This document shows, piece by piece, positions 24,541 through 39,526 of a stretch of 47,190 bases of DNA (position 1 is its first letter; each line of letters opens with the position of its first letter). The stretch covers positions 1-47,190 of the forward strand of contig JAJYPY010000005.1 in the NCBI GenBank assembly GCA_021794995.1. The letters run 5' to 3'. Origin of the DNA: Actinomycetes bacterium (lineage in GTDB: Bacteria; Actinomycetota; Acidimicrobiia; Acidimicrobiales; RAAP-2). The position numbers were made by a program, and so were the translations under genes. The notes beneath the pieces were generated by a model. It was not told where the DNA came from. It saw only the letters and a program-made list of their open reading frames with translations, and ran no database searches.

Positions 24541-25911
24541 ATGGACGCACGGCCGGATCCTGACGCACGGCCGGATCCTGACGCTGGTAACGGCGCCACG
24601 AGCGCGCCGGCGCAGCTGCGCCAGGCGACCGCGCTCCTCCGTGCGGCCGTTGGGGCGGTGCCGGGCCTGGGGGCGTCAGAGGCGGTCGAGCTGGCAAGGC
24701 TCTTCGCTGAGGCGTCGAAGCTGGCCCAAGCCGGGGCGCTTCGCTGCGCCCACATGGCAGGGGACGCTGGAGCGAGGCGGGTGGCCGGCGAGACGAGCGC
24801 GGCGGCGCTGCTGTCGTCGCTCTCGGGCACGAGCGTCGGGAAGGCCCGGGCGGCCCTCGGGGTCGCCGACAAGGTGCGCCCGTCCGCGGTGCTCGAGGCG
24901 GCACTGTCGGGCGGAGTCCTCTCGCTCGACCAGGCCGCGCTCATCGCCCCGGTCGCTCTCGCCGATCCTGAGGCCGTCGCCGCGCTGGTGGAGACGGCCA
25001 AGACGTCCTCCGTCAGCGCCCTACGCCTCGAGGTCGACCGGGCGATGCACGCGCGCCGAGGGGAACTGCAAGCCGTCCGCTCCGAGCGGATGGATCACGC
25101 CCGCAGGTACTGTCGGACCTGGGTGTCGGGAGGGGGCGTGCGCCTTGACGCCTTCTTGGGGCCCGGCGACGGCGCCCGCCTGCTCTCCGCATTGGACCAG
25201 GGACACCGGCGACTCGCCGCGGAGGCTCGGCGTCTCGGGATCTCCATGACTCACGAGCAGCTGCGTGCCGACGCGTTGACGGACCTCGCCCGCGGAACGG
25301 GGAGCGCGGACGGCGGTGCGCGACCCGCCTTCTTGGTGCGTGTGGACGCCCAGGCGCTGCTGCGCGGAGAGGTGCATGAGGGCGAGTGCTGCGAGATCGC
25401 GGGGGTAGGTCCCGTCTCGGTGACCCGGGCGCGCTCGGTGCTCGGCGAGGCCCTGTGGACCCTGCTCGTGACCAAAGGGGTCGACATCGCGACGGTGACG
25501 TCCACCACCCGGGTCGTCCCCCAGAGAGTGAAGCGGTCCCTCGAGATGCGAGATCCCCGCTGCGTGGTACCGGGCTGCGGCGCGACCGAGCGGCTCCAGA
25601 CCGATCACTGGAACCTCGACTACAGCTGGAGCGGTCCGACCGAGCTCTCCAACCTCTGCCGGCTCTGCCCCGCCAACCACCGGCTCAAGACCGAAATGGG
25701 CTGGCAGCTCCTTGGCGGCCCGGGCCGCTGGGAGTGGCGCGCGCCCAAATCCACCGACGAGCTCGCATCGGCCCACGCACGACCGCTCCGCCGAACGCGC
25801 TCCGGGTCCCGCGTCCGGGGCGACCCCCCACAACCCAGTCGCCGTCGCACAGCCCCGTCACGAAAGGACGCGGACCACACGACCGGCAGTGCACGCCGGG
25901 CGCATTGGTAG
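24541..25911 (+). CDS. DUF222 / HNH endonuclease-domain protein (13E12 family)
   Basis: This 456-residue protein has the usual plan of this actinobacterial family: a helical DUF222 region (about 20-290) rich in Ala/Leu and a C-terminal HNH fold (about 335-390) with CVVPGC, the TDHWNLDYS core, SNLCRLC and NHRLK. The two Cys pairs should bind zinc. Family members are common, often in many copies, and their targets are unknown. The first codons lie in an 18-bp duplication, giving DARPDP twice. ATG 24541 is used; GTG 24535 is possible. It separates the two purine blocks, on the opposite strand to both, and its stop overlaps the next gene's promoter. Confidence 0.9.
   Translation: MDARPDPDARPDPDAGNGATSAPAQLRQATALLRAAVGAVPGLGASEAVELARLFAEASKLAQAGALRCAHMAGDAGARRVAGETSAAALLSSLSGTSVGKARAALGVADKVRPSAVLEAALSGGVLSLDQAALIAPVALADPEAVAALVETAKTSSVSALRLEVDRAMHARRGELQAVRSERMDHARRYCRTWVSGGGVRLDAFLGPGDGARLLSALDQGHRRLAAEARRLGISMTHEQLRADALTDLARGTGSADGGARPAFLVRVDAQALLRGEVHEGECCEIAGVGPVSVTRARSVLGEALWTLLVTKGVDIATVTSTTRVVPQRVKRSLEMRDPRCVVPGCGATERLQTDHWNLDYSWSGPTELSNLCRLCPANHRLKTEMGWQLLGGPGRWEWRAPKSTDELASAHARPLRRTRSGSRVRGDPPQPSRRRTAPSRKDADHTTGSARRAHW
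24544..24579. repeat. 2 x 18-bp tandem duplication at the HNH gene start
   Basis: The unit GACGCACGGCCGGATCCT is repeated exactly and in frame, just after the start codon. Confidence 0.9.
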
Positions 25912-25914
25912 CGT
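25909..25914 (+). promoter_or_regulatory. -10-like element (TAGCGT) overlapping the HNH gene stop
   Basis: TAGCGT ends 8 nt before GTG 25923, and its first three bases are the stop codon of the HNH gene. It supports an independent, leaderless transcript for the PHP gene. Confidence 0.45.
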
Positions 25915-25922
25915 CGCCGGGC

Positions 25923-26765
25923 GTGATCGACCTCCACACGCACTCTCGGTGCTCGGACGGGAGTGATCCGCCCGAGCGGGTCCCCGAGCTTGCCGCAGCA
26001 GCCGGTTGCACGGCGGTCGCGTTGACGGATCACGACACCTTCGCCGGGATCCCCCGCGCGAGGGCGCGGGCAGTGGAGGTCGGGGTCGAGCTGGTTCCCG
26101 GGTGTGAGGTGTCGTGCAGGTACGAGAGCACCAGTGCGCACATTCTCGTCTACTTCGTCGAAGACGGTGAGGGCCCGCTCCAAGACGAGCTCACCCGCCT
26201 GAGGGCCGACCGCGTCGTGCGCAACAGGCTCCTCGCCGCGCGCCTGGGCGAGCTCGGCATCCCCGTCACCTATGACGAGATCGTCGCCGAGGCCGCGGGC
26301 GAGGAGAGCGCTGGGCGGCCGCACGTCGCCGCGGTCCTGGTACGACGCGGCCTCGCGGCGTCGATCCCCGATGCGTTCGACCGGTGGCTCGGCGAAGGAA
26401 GGCCCGCCTACGTCCCCAAGGCGCGCGTAACGCCTTCGGAGATCGCCAGCGCTGCCGGGGCTTCAGGCGGGGTGGCGGTGCTCGCCCATCCCTTCACCCT
26501 CGGCCTCGACTCCCGGGACCTCGACCGCGCGGTGGCAGAGCTCGCGGACGCCGGGATCTGCGGCCTCGAAGCCCACTATGGCCGCTATCTGCCCCAGGAA
26601 CGCAGCGCGCTGGCGGAGCTCGCACGACGCAACGGGCTCGTCGCGACCGGCGGGTCCGATTACCACGGCACCGTCAAGACCGGCCTGTCCGTGGGCACCG
26701 GGACGGGTGACCTTTGGGTGCCCGACGGCGTGCTGGACGAGTTGATGGACCGGCGCCCGCGATAG
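25923..26765 (+). CDS. PHP-domain phosphoesterase (YciV/RNase AM-like)
   Basis: This 280-residue metal-dependent phosphoesterase shows the four PHP motifs: HTHSRCSDGS at the N-terminus, TDHDTFAG, VLAHPF and GSDYHG, which hold the metal ions. Its length and order match the YciV/TrpH group, which removes the 3' phosphate from 3',5'-bisphosphonucleotides or trims RNA 5' ends. GTG 25923 puts the first metal motif at residues 5-7, as in relatives. It is convergent with purL, 15 bases apart. Confidence 0.92.
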   Translation: MIDLHTHSRCSDGSDPPERVPELAAAAGCTAVALTDHDTFAGIPRARARAVEVGVELVPGCEVSCRYESTSAHILVYFVEDGEGPLQDELTRLRADRVVRNRLLAARLGELGIPVTYDEIVAEAAGEESAGRPHVAAVLVRRGLAASIPDAFDRWLGEGRPAYVPKARVTPSEIASAAGASGGVAVLAHPFTLGLDSRDLDRAVAELADAGICGLEAHYGRYLPQERSALAELARRNGLVATGGSDYHGTVKTGLSVGTGTGDLWVPDGVLDELMDRRPR

Positions 26766-26780
26766 TTGCACGCTCTGCCG

Positions 26781-29078
26781 TCAGACCGGTTCGAGACGTG
26801 CCCGCAGCGCACCGGACCACACGGCGGCAAGCTCGTCCATCCCGAGGTCTACGAGCCCATCCACGACGAACCGAGATCCCCCGACGACTCCGACCAGTTC
26901 CGCCGGGACTCCTGCGTCCCGGGCACGACCGACAAGCTCGTCCGGTCGGCGCGTCGCGACGACAATGCGGGACGGAAGCTCGCTGAACAGCTCGCGGTGA
27001 CCCTCCAGGGACTCGACGCGGACCCCGACCCCACCCGAGATCGCCATCTCCGCCAGCGCGACCCCGAGGCCCCCTCCCGAGACGTCGTGCACCGCGTCCA
27101 GCAGCCCATCCCCCCCACCGACCGAGTCAGCGACGAGCCGGGTGACCAGTCGGACGACCTCGCGGTGGGCGACGAGGTCGAGCGGCGGGAGGGCGCCATG
27201 GCGTCGGCTGCGGCACGTGACCGCCCAGGTGCTCCCGCCGAGCGGGTGCGCCGCAGGGGATGGTGCGCCCGGTGCGCCCGGTGCGCCCGGTGCGCCCAGT
27301 GCGCCCGGTGCGCGGCGTGCCCCGAGGAGTACCACCGTCGACGCGTCCCCATCGACCCACCCCATGCCTGGTGGGCGCCGGCGCAGCTTCTCGACAAGTC
27401 CGAGCACGCCGAGCACCGGGGTGGGATCGATGTCGGCGCCTGTGCTCTCGTTGTACAGGCTGACGTTCCCGCCGATCACCGGCAGCTCGAGCGCGCGGCA
27501 GGCCGCGGCCAGCCCGTCGATCGTCTCGGAGAGCTGCCACATGACCTCGGGGTGCTCGGGGTTCCCGAAGTTGAGGCAGTTCACCACGGCCACCGCGCTG
27601 GCGCCCACGCATGCGAGGTTCGCGACCGCCTCGGCGAGTACGAGCGCGACGCCCTGGCGCGGGTCGATCGCACACCAGCGCGGCGCGGAGTCGGTCGTGA
27701 TCGCCACGCCCCGCTCGCTCGGCGGGAGCCCCGGACCAGCCAATCGGAGCAGCGCCGCGTCCGCTCCGGGTCCGACGACCGTGTTCAGGAACAGCTGGCT
27801 GTCGTACTGCCGATAGACCCAGCTGGGATCGCACAAAAGTGCGCAAAGGTCCGCCTCGCTGTCCCCGGCGGGGGCGTCGAACGTCGGGTCGTCGGCGCGC
27901 CGCGCGTCGAGACCCGCTGGCTCCCGCAGGGGGCGGTCGTAGAGCGGCGCACCGTCGGCGAGCGAGCTGGCGGGCACGTCGGCGACGACCGCCCCGCGAT
28001 CGAGGACGCGAAGCCGTCCGGATGGGTCGTCGGTGACGGTCCCCACCACCGCTGCCCGCACCTCCCATCGCCTGCACAGCTCTTCCACCGCGGGCCACGC
28101 ACCGGGCGTGACGATCGCGAGCATCCGCTCCTGACTCTCCGACGTCATGACCTCCCACGGCGCCATCCCGAGCTCGCGTCGCGGTACCGAGGAGACGTCC
28201 ACGTCCATTCCCACGCCACCGCGCGCGGCGGTCTCGCTGGTCGCACAGGCGAGCCCCGCACCACCCAGGTCCTGGATCCCGAGGACAAGCCCGGCGTCCA
28301 GCAGCGCAAGGCATGCCTCGATGAGACGCTTTTCTTCGAAGGGGTCCCCGACCTGCACACTCGGACGTTTGATGGCGTCTGCACCGGACCCTCCTCCGAG
28401 CCCGGCCGACGCGAGGATGCTGACGCCCCCGATCCCGTCGCGCCCGGTCGCCGCTCCGAGGAGCACCGCAAGGTTCCCCGCTCCTGACGCCCGGCCCAGG
28501 ACGAGCCGGTCGACTGGGAGCGCTCCGAGGCACAGCACGTTCACGAGGGGGTTGGACGAGTAGCACGAGTCGAACGTCAGCTCGCCGCCGACGGTTGGCA
28601 CCCCAACGGAGTTCCCGTACGAAGAGATGCCCGAGACCACGCCTTCGACGAGCCAGCGCTGGCGGGCGTCGTCTGGGGATCCGAAGAAGAGAGGGTCCAT
28701 CACGGCGAGTGGACGTGCCCCCATCGTGAAGATGTCGCGCAGGATGCCGCCGACGCCGGTCGCCGCCCCCTGGTGCGGCTCGATGGCCGAGGGGTGGTTG
28801 TGGCTCTCGATGCGGATCGCAACCGCGATCCCGTCGCCCGCATCGACGACACCGGCGTTCTCACCTGGTCCCACGAGCACCCGGTCGCCGGCGGTCGGTA
28901 GACGCCGCAGATGCAGGCGCGACGACTTGTAGGAACAGTGCTCGCTCCACATGACGCCGTACAGCGCGAGCTCAAGCGCGTTCGGCTCGCGGCCGAGAAG
29001 GCCGACGATCCGGTCGAGCTCGTCGTCGGTCAGGCCCAGTGCCCGGTGGAGAGGCTCTTCGGCCGCCCGCACGCTCAC
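26781..29078 (-). CDS. purL: Phosphoribosylformylglycinamidine synthase, large subunit PurL
   Basis: This 765-residue enzyme is the synthetase subunit that makes FGAM from FGAR, working with PurQ and PurS. Key parts are [35 protein letters not shown], the second-half FGNPEHPEV and [12 protein letters not shown]. Around residues 589-606 a repeat of Gly-Ala-Pro, coded by 9-bp tandem units, forms an insert next to a Pro/Ala-rich stretch; it is not a family feature. GTG 29078 overlaps the purQ stop (GTGA). It ends the seven-gene purine operon. Confidence 0.97.
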   Translation of the reverse strand: MSVRAAEEPLHRALGLTDDELDRIVGLLGREPNALELALYGVMWSEHCSYKSSRLHLRRLPTAGDRVLVGPGENAGVVDAGDGIAVAIRIESHNHPSAIEPHQGAATGVGGILRDIFTMGARPLAVMDPLFFGSPDDARQRWLVEGVVSGISSYGNSVGVPTVGGELTFDSCYSSNPLVNVLCLGALPVDRLVLGRASGAGNLAVLLGAATGRDGIGGVSILASAGLGGGSGADAIKRPSVQVGDPFEEKRLIEACLALLDAGLVLGIQDLGGAGLACATSETAARGGVGMDVDVSSVPRRELGMAPWEVMTSESQERMLAIVTPGAWPAVEELCRRWEVRAAVVGTVTDDPSGRLRVLDRGAVVADVPASSLADGAPLYDRPLREPAGLDARRADDPTFDAPAGDSEADLCALLCDPSWVYRQYDSQLFLNTVVGPGADAALLRLAGPGLPPSERGVAITTDSAPRWCAIDPRQGVALVLAEAVANLACVGASAVAVVNCLNFGNPEHPEVMWQLSETIDGLAAACRALELPVIGGNVSLYNESTGADIDPTPVLGVLGLVEKLRRRPPGMGWVDGDASTVVLLGARRAPGALGAPGAPGAPGAPSPAAHPLGGSTWAVTCRSRRHGALPPLDLVAHREVVRLVTRLVADSVGGGDGLLDAVHDVSGGGLGVALAEMAISGGVGVRVESLEGHRELFSELPSRIVVATRRPDELVGRARDAGVPAELVGVVGGSRFVVDGLVDLGMDELAAVWSGALRARLEPV
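27262..27312. repeat. Tandem repeat, about 5.7 x 9 bp (GGTGCGCCC) inside purL
   Basis: One copy has a single change. Each unit codes Gly-Ala-Pro on the purL strand, so copy-number change would keep the frame. Confidence 0.88.
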
Positions 29079-29755
29079 CCGGCGCGTACGCAGGCAGACG
29101 AGCTCACGAACGCCCGCAACAGCGCGAGGCCGTCGGCCGACCCGAGCAGCTCGTCGATCGCGCGCTCGGGATGCGGCATGAGGCCCACCACGTTGCCCGC
29201 ATCGTTCGCGATGCCCGCGATGTCGTCGATCGACCCGTTCGGATTGTCGAGATACCGAAGGATCACCTGGTTGCTCGCGCGTAGGTGCGCGAGGGTTCGC
29301 TCATCGCAGACGTAGCTCCCGGAGAAGTGGTTGACCGGGATGCACAACCGCGTGCCGGGCTCGAGACCTGCGGTGATCACCGAATGCGTCACCTCCACAC
29401 GCACAGTGGTTGGCGCGCACACGAACTTGAGACCCCGGTTCTTGACGAACGCCCCAGGCAGGAGGCCCGCTTCGGTGAGGACCTGGAACCCGTTGCAGAT
29501 GCCGACGACGGGTCCCCCCTCCGCAGCGAACCGTCCCACGGCCTCCATGACGGGCGAGAATCGCGCGAGCGCACCCGGCCTGAGGTAGTCGCCGTGTGCG
29601 AAGCCGCCCGGGATGACAATGGCATCCATTGTGCGCAATTGCGTCTCGGTGTGCCACACGAGCGTCCCTCGCGCGCCGGCGACCTCGAGGCCCGCGAGTG
29701 CGTCGTGCTCGCAATTGGTGCCCGGGAAGACGACGACGCCGACGCGGGTGGCCAT
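29075..29755 (-). CDS. purQ: FGAM synthase, glutaminase subunit PurQ
   Basis: This 226-residue class I glutamine amidotransferase supplies ammonia to PurL. The nucleophile cysteine is in GICNGFQVL, and the His-Glu of the triad is in [17 protein letters not shown] and [12 protein letters not shown] are typical. The start is either ATG 29755 (TGATG overlap with purS) or GTG 29758 (GTGA overlap); they differ by one residue. The stop overlaps purL. Confidence 0.96.
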   Translation of the reverse strand: MATRVGVVVFPGTNCEHDALAGLEVAGARGTLVWHTETQLRTMDAIVIPGGFAHGDYLRPGALARFSPVMEAVGRFAAEGGPVVGICNGFQVLTEAGLLPGAFVKNRGLKFVCAPTTVRVEVTHSVITAGLEPGTRLCIPVNHFSGSYVCDERTLAHLRASNQVILRYLDNPNGSIDDIAGIANDAGNVVGLMPHPERAIDELLGSADGLALLRAFVSSSACVRAG

Positions 29756-30024
29756 CACGGCTCTCCCGAGTCCGGTTCAAGGGAGACTTCGAGCTCGCTG
29801 TCCTCGATCACCGGGTTCGCCAGCAGGCGGTCCGCGAGGGCTTGCACCCGCCGGCGGGCCGTCTCCACGTCGGTCGCGTCGACCTGAAAGCGGAACGATC
29901 GCCCAGTCCGGACCCCGCGTACGTCGTCGAACCCGAGAGCCGGCAGCGCACGCTCGATCGTCGTGCCTTCGGGATCGGCGATTCCGGGTCGCAGCCGGAC
30001 CTCCACGCGGGCTGCGAACCTCAT
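29755..30024 (-). CDS. purS: FGAM synthase, small subunit PurS
   Basis: This 89-residue subunit bridges PurQ and PurL in Gram-positive-type FGAM synthase. It starts MRFAARVEVRLRPGIADPEG and contains LPALGFDDVRGVRTG and LLANPVIEDSELEV, all standard. ATG 30024 overlaps the purC stop (ATGA). Confidence 0.95.
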   Translation of the reverse strand: MRFAARVEVRLRPGIADPEGTTIERALPALGFDDVRGVRTGRSFRFQVDATDVETARRRVQALADRLLANPVIEDSELEVSLEPDSGEP

Positions 30025-30932
30025 GGCCGCGCACCGTACCAGTCGGCCAACCGTTTGGCGGTCACCCGCTCGTACGCCGCGACGTAGCGCTCGGAGGTGG
30101 CACGCACGACGTCGAGGGGAATCGCTGGTGGGGGTGGCCGCTTGTCCCAACCGCAGGATGCTGCCCAGTCGCGCAGCGGTTGCTTGTCGAACGCAGGGGG
30201 CGTCTCCCCAGGGATCACCTCACCGGCCGGCCACAAGCGGGATGAGTCGGGCGTGACCACCTCGTCGCACAGGCAGAGCACGCCTTCGACGTACCCCAGC
30301 TCGAATTTCGTGTCGGCGAGGATGAACCCCGCTGCGGCCACGCGAGCTGCCGCATGTTCGTAGAGCGAGAGCGAGATCTCTCGCGCCTCGTGTGCCGCGC
30401 GCCGGCCCACGACGTGCGCCGCCTCATCAAACCCGATGTTCAGATCGTGCCCTTCTTTCGCTTTGGTCGACGGGGTGAACATGGGTTCGGGCAAGCGGTC
30501 GGCGAGGCGCAATCCAGGTGGCAGCCGCGTGCCGTGCACGGTGCCGCGCGCCGTGTACTCGTCGTATGCCTGACCGGCCAGATAGCCCCGCACGATGCAC
30601 TCGATGGACAGCATCTCGGCGCGCCTCACGAGGAGCGCTCTGCCGTCGGCGCCCGGGAGCTGCGAGTCCTCGAGCAGCCCCCCGCGTCCCTGCGTGACGG
30701 CGCGCCGGATCTCGTCGGGATCCGCGGTCACCACCGTGCCGGGTGCGACATCCGCAAGCTCCTGGCACCAGAAGGCGGTCATCGCGGTGAGGACGCGACC
30801 CTTTTCGGGGATGGGCTCGGCGAAGATGACGTCGTACGCACTGACACGGTCCGAGGCGACCATCAGCAGCAGGCCGGCGCCTGCATCGTAGAGCTCTCGC
30901 ACCTTTCCAGAGTGGATGCGCGCGAGGCTCAC
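30021..30932 (-). CDS. purC: SAICAR synthetase
   Basis: This 303-residue enzyme couples aspartate to CAIR with ATP. Recognisable parts are RIHSGKVRELYDAG (nucleotide-binding start), SAYDVIFAEPIPEKG, ECIVRGYLAG and ILADTKFELGY. The length matches the longer actinobacterial and yeast-like form rather than the roughly 240-residue E. coli enzyme. GTG 30932 overlaps the purB stop (GTGA). The stop overlaps purS. Confidence 0.96.
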   Translation of the reverse strand: MSLARIHSGKVRELYDAGAGLLLMVASDRVSAYDVIFAEPIPEKGRVLTAMTAFWCQELADVAPGTVVTADPDEIRRAVTQGRGGLLEDSQLPGADGRALLVRRAEMLSIECIVRGYLAGQAYDEYTARGTVHGTRLPPGLRLADRLPEPMFTPSTKAKEGHDLNIGFDEAAHVVGRRAAHEAREISLSLYEHAAARVAAAGFILADTKFELGYVEGVLCLCDEVVTPDSSRLWPAGEVIPGETPPAFDKQPLRDWAASCGWDKRPPPPAIPLDVVRATSERYVAAYERVTAKRLADWYGARP

Positions 30933-32250
30933 TCCGAGGTCGCCCCTGCCCCGCCGTGGTCGGGAATCGTCGCCAATGCAGCGAGGAACCGGTGGCGATG
31001 CCGCAGCGCACGCTCGAGATCGAACGCGACATCGAGCTGCCGGGGATCGAGGGTAACCTCGCCGTCTTCGGCAAGCACCTCGCGCAAGGTCCGCCTCCCC
31101 TCTGACGCCACCCGTGCGTCCCGTTGGACAATGCGATAGGCGGCGTCCCTCGAGAGGCCCGAGTCGACCAGCGTGAGGAGCACCGACTGGCTGAAGACGA
31201 GATCCGAGATGTTGGCGAGCGCTCGGTCGGGATGGACGACGAGGCCGGACACGAGCCTCGTCGCTTGGCGCAACACGTAGCACGTGAGAAGCGAGGCGTC
31301 GGGCAATGCGACTCGCTCGACTGAGCTGTGAGAGATGTCCCGCTCGTGCCACAGCGCGACGTTCTCCAAACCGGCTGAAGCATACGAGCGAAGCAGCCGC
31401 GCAAGACCGCACAGCCGCTCGGACAGAATCGGGTTGCGCTTGTGCGGCATCGCGGAGCTCCCCTTCTGCCCCGGTGCAAACGGTTCCTCGACCTCCCCCA
31501 CCTCGGTGCGCCCCAGGTGCCGCACCTCCGTGGCGATGAGCTCGACGGTTGCACCGGCAGACGCGCACGCAAAGAGATATTCCGCATGCCGGTCCCGCGA
31601 GACCACCTGGGTGGCCGCCACCGGCTGGAGTCCGAGTGCGTGGCAGACGAACGCCTCCACGGCCGGATCGATGTTCGAATACGTCCCCACTGCACCAGAC
31701 AGCTTTCCGACGGCGACGGCCTCTCGTGCGCGGCGCAGGCGGAGCCGGTCGCGATCGGCCTGGAGCGCCCACAACGCGAACTTGGCGCCGAACGTCGTGG
31801 GCTCGGCCTGCATCCCATGGGTACGCCCGGCGACCGGCACGTCGATGAGCTCTTCGGCCCGCTCGCAGAGGGCGGCGACAAGCTCACTGGCCGCCTCCAC
31901 GAGGAGGTCTGCGGCACGCACCAGCGTTGCGCACTGCGCGGTGTCGACCACGTCCGACGACGTGAGCCCGTAGTGCACCCACGACGCTTCGGGGCCGCCC
32001 ACGCGCGCGTGCACCACGTCCACGAAGGCTGCGACGTCGTGGTCGGTCACCCGCTCTCGGGCTTCGACATCGGCGACGAACTCGGCGTCAACCTTCGGGG
32101 CACGCCGCCGCACGGTCGCGGCGTCGGCAGGCGGCACCACCCCGATCGACGCATGTCCTTCCACAGCCAGCAGCTCAACTTCGAGCCACAAGGCGAATCT
32201 CGCCTCGTCGGTGAACAGCGCCGCCATGTCGGGTGGGCTGTAGCGGCGGA

Positions 32251-32254
<4 letters not shown>
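30929..32254 (-). CDS. purB: Adenylosuccinate lyase
   Basis: This 441-residue enzyme splits fumarate from SAICAR and from adenylosuccinate, acting twice in the pathway. The superfamily signature is GSSAMPHKRNPIL; YGLTSSDVVDTA and AGRTHGMQAEP are also typical. GTG 32254 overlaps the purD stop (GTGA). A longer frame upstream would only translate the GACGGC repeat as Ala/Val and is rejected. Confidence 0.97.
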
Positions 32255-35400
<3,146 letters not shown>

Positions 35401-35428
35401 CGGACCTGTCAGACCTTCGTTCCGGACC

Positions 35429-36544
35429 TCACGCCAGGTCCTGCACCTCGATGGAGAGGACCGAGGGGAGGTGAGTGACGATAGGCGTCCAGTGATCGCC
35501 ACCGTCGGGCGATCCGTACACTTGGCCACCGGTCGTGCCGAAGTACACACCGCACGGATCGAGGTGGTCGACGTCCATCGCATCGCGCAACACGTTCACG
35601 TAGCAGTGCTCCTGAGGAAGGCCGTCCGTCAGCGGCTCCCACTCACCGCCTCCCGTCTTCGACCGGTACACCCGGAGCTTTCCTTCGGGCGGATAGTGCA
35701 CCGAGTCGCTCTCGATAGGCACGACGTACACGGTGTCGGGCTCGTTCGAGTTGATCGCGATCGGGAAGCCGAAATCACTTGGCAGGTCCCCGCTCACTTC
35801 GACCCATGACTCACCGGCGTCGTCGCTACGCATGACGTCCCAGTGCTTCTGCATGAACAGCGTCGCCGGGCGATCAGGGTGCTGGGCAATGCGGTGGACG
35901 CAATGACCGACCTCCGCCGCCTGGTCAGGCATGAAATTCGAGCTCAGACCTTTGGTCTTGGGCTGCCACGTCCTCCCGCCGTCGTCGGTGCGAAAGACGC
36001 CCGCGGCGGAGATCGCGACGAACATCCGCTGGGAGTCGGAGGGGTCGAGGAGGATCGTGTGGGTGCACATGCCCCCCGCACCGGGCTGCCATTGGGACCC
36101 GGTCCCGTTGCAACGGAGCCCTGTGAGCTCCTTCCACGACGCACCACCGTCGGTCGAGCGAAAGAGGGCCGCGTCCTCGACTCCCGCGTAGACGGTGTCG
36201 GGGTCGTCGAGTGCAGGCTCGAAGTGCCACACTCGGGCGAACTCCCAGGGGTGTGGCGTCCCGTCGTACCACTGGTGCGTCCCTGGGACACCTTCGTACG
36301 AGAAGTCGTTGCCCACGGTCTCCCAGCTCTTGCCGCCGTCGTCCGATCGGTGGACGACCTGGCCGAACCAGGAGCTCGACTGCGACGCGTAGATGCGGTC
36401 GGGGTTCGCCGGCGAACCCTTGAGGTGGTAGATCTCCCACCCGGCGAATTGCGGGCCGTCCACCGACCACTTCCGTCGCGCGGCGTCGGAGGTCAGGATG
36501 AACGCACCCTTTCGGGTGCCAACGAGAAGACGGACGGAGCTCAC
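35429..36544 (-). CDS. Asp-box (BNR) beta-propeller protein
   Basis: This 371-residue protein has six Asp-box motifs spread evenly: [45 protein letters not shown] and SPDGGDHW. They mark a propeller like those in sialidases and sortilins. No sialidase catalytic set is evident and there is no signal peptide, so it probably acts in the cytoplasm and should not be called a glycosidase. GTG 36544 is chosen because TAGCCT lies 6 nt upstream; the TTG at 36550 would abut that hexamer. The MoaD-like gene follows. Confidence 0.85.
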   Translation of the reverse strand: MSSVRLLVGTRKGAFILTSDAARRKWSVDGPQFAGWEIYHLKGSPANPDRIYASQSSSWFGQVVHRSDDGGKSWETVGNDFSYEGVPGTHQWYDGTPHPWEFARVWHFEPALDDPDTVYAGVEDAALFRSTDGGASWKELTGLRCNGTGSQWQPGAGGMCTHTILLDPSDSQRMFVAISAAGVFRTDDGGRTWQPKTKGLSSNFMPDQAAEVGHCVHRIAQHPDRPATLFMQKHWDVMRSDDAGESWVEVSGDLPSDFGFPIAINSNEPDTVYVVPIESDSVHYPPEGKLRVYRSKTGGGEWEPLTDGLPQEHCYVNVLRDAMDVDHLDPCGVYFGTTGGQVYGSPDGGDHWTPIVTHLPSVLSIEVQDLA

Positions 36545-36550
36545 GACCAA

Positions 36551-36556
36551 AGGCTA
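36551..36556 (-). promoter_or_regulatory. -10-like element (TAGCCT) for the Asp-box gene
   Basis: TAGCCT on the minus strand ends 6 nt before GTG 36544, with no Shine-Dalgarno. This separates the pair from clpB, which ends 57 bases upstream. Confidence 0.45.
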
Positions 36557-36601
36557 TGCCGTGACCAGGCGCGGCGCTCGGAGAACGCCCACAGCTCCGA
36601 C

Positions 36602-39091
<2,490 letters not shown>

Positions 39092-39133
39092 CTTGAAACC
39101 CTCTGTGTGGCTCTGTGGCTGTGTGGTCGGAGT

Positions 39134-39526
39134 TCATCCCCCGCGTCGGGCGGGCCAGTAGGGGATCGGTGACGCGTCGAACGGGACGAGGTCCCGCCGG
39201 TAATGGCGATGGATCTGCTCCACCGCCTCCCGCGCCTCGGCCCGAGCCTTCTCGAGCTCGGCTCGGAGACGAAGGACCTCGGTCTCGAGCTCGAGCACCC
39301 GGCGGACTCCTTCGAGGTTCAGACCGGCTGCCGTCAGGTCCTGGATCCTGCGGAGCCGCGTGAGGTCGCGCTCGGAGAACCTGCGCGAGCCACCGTGGGT
39401 ACGCGACGGATCGAGCAGACCGCGACGTTCGTACATCCGCAACGTCTGAGGATGGACGCCGGCGAGCTCAGCCGCGACGGAGATCACGTACACAGGGGCC
39501 GCTGTCGTTCCCGGACGACCGTCCAT
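39134..39526 (-). CDS. hspR: HspR, MerR-family heat-shock repressor
   Basis: This 130-residue protein starts with a MerR-type helix-turn-helix (VISVAAELAGVHPQTLRMYE, then RGLLDPSRT and GGSRRFSERDLTRL) and continues as a coiled coil. HspR binds HAIR inverted repeats (CTTGAGT-N7-ACTCAAG) with DnaK as co-repressor. A HAIR-like site lies at the dnaK promoter of this operon, so self-control is likely. The start is ATG 39526 (overlapping the dnaJ stop as TGATG) or GTG 39529. Confidence 0.95.
   Translation of the reverse strand: MDGRPGTTAAPVYVISVAAELAGVHPQTLRMYERRGLLDPSRTHGGSRRFSERDLTRLRRIQDLTAAGLNLEGVRRVLELETEVLRLRAELEKARAEAREAVEQIHRHYRRDLVPFDASPIPYWPARRGG

Noticed and set aside
24477-24579. Possible CRISPR array
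   Set aside because: Repeats are directly adjacent with no spacers, units are only 12-18 bp, and there are no cas genes.
22157-25249. A 1030-codon open frame on plus across purM, purF and into the HNH gene
   Set aside because: It is antisense to two certain enzymes, Arg/Pro-rich with no family motifs, and out of frame with the HNH gene. It is a product of high GC content.
24541-25911. Group I intron or phage homing endonuclease
   Set aside because: The DUF222 region and domain order identify the chromosomal actinobacterial family; no phage genes, intron or att sites are nearby.
27127-28566. A 479-codon frame on minus inside purL
   Set aside because: It is a shadow frame of PurL with arginine-rich, motif-free translation.
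35429-36544. Secreted sialidase
   Set aside because: There is no signal peptide or visible sialidase catalytic set; only the Asp-box repeat is shared.
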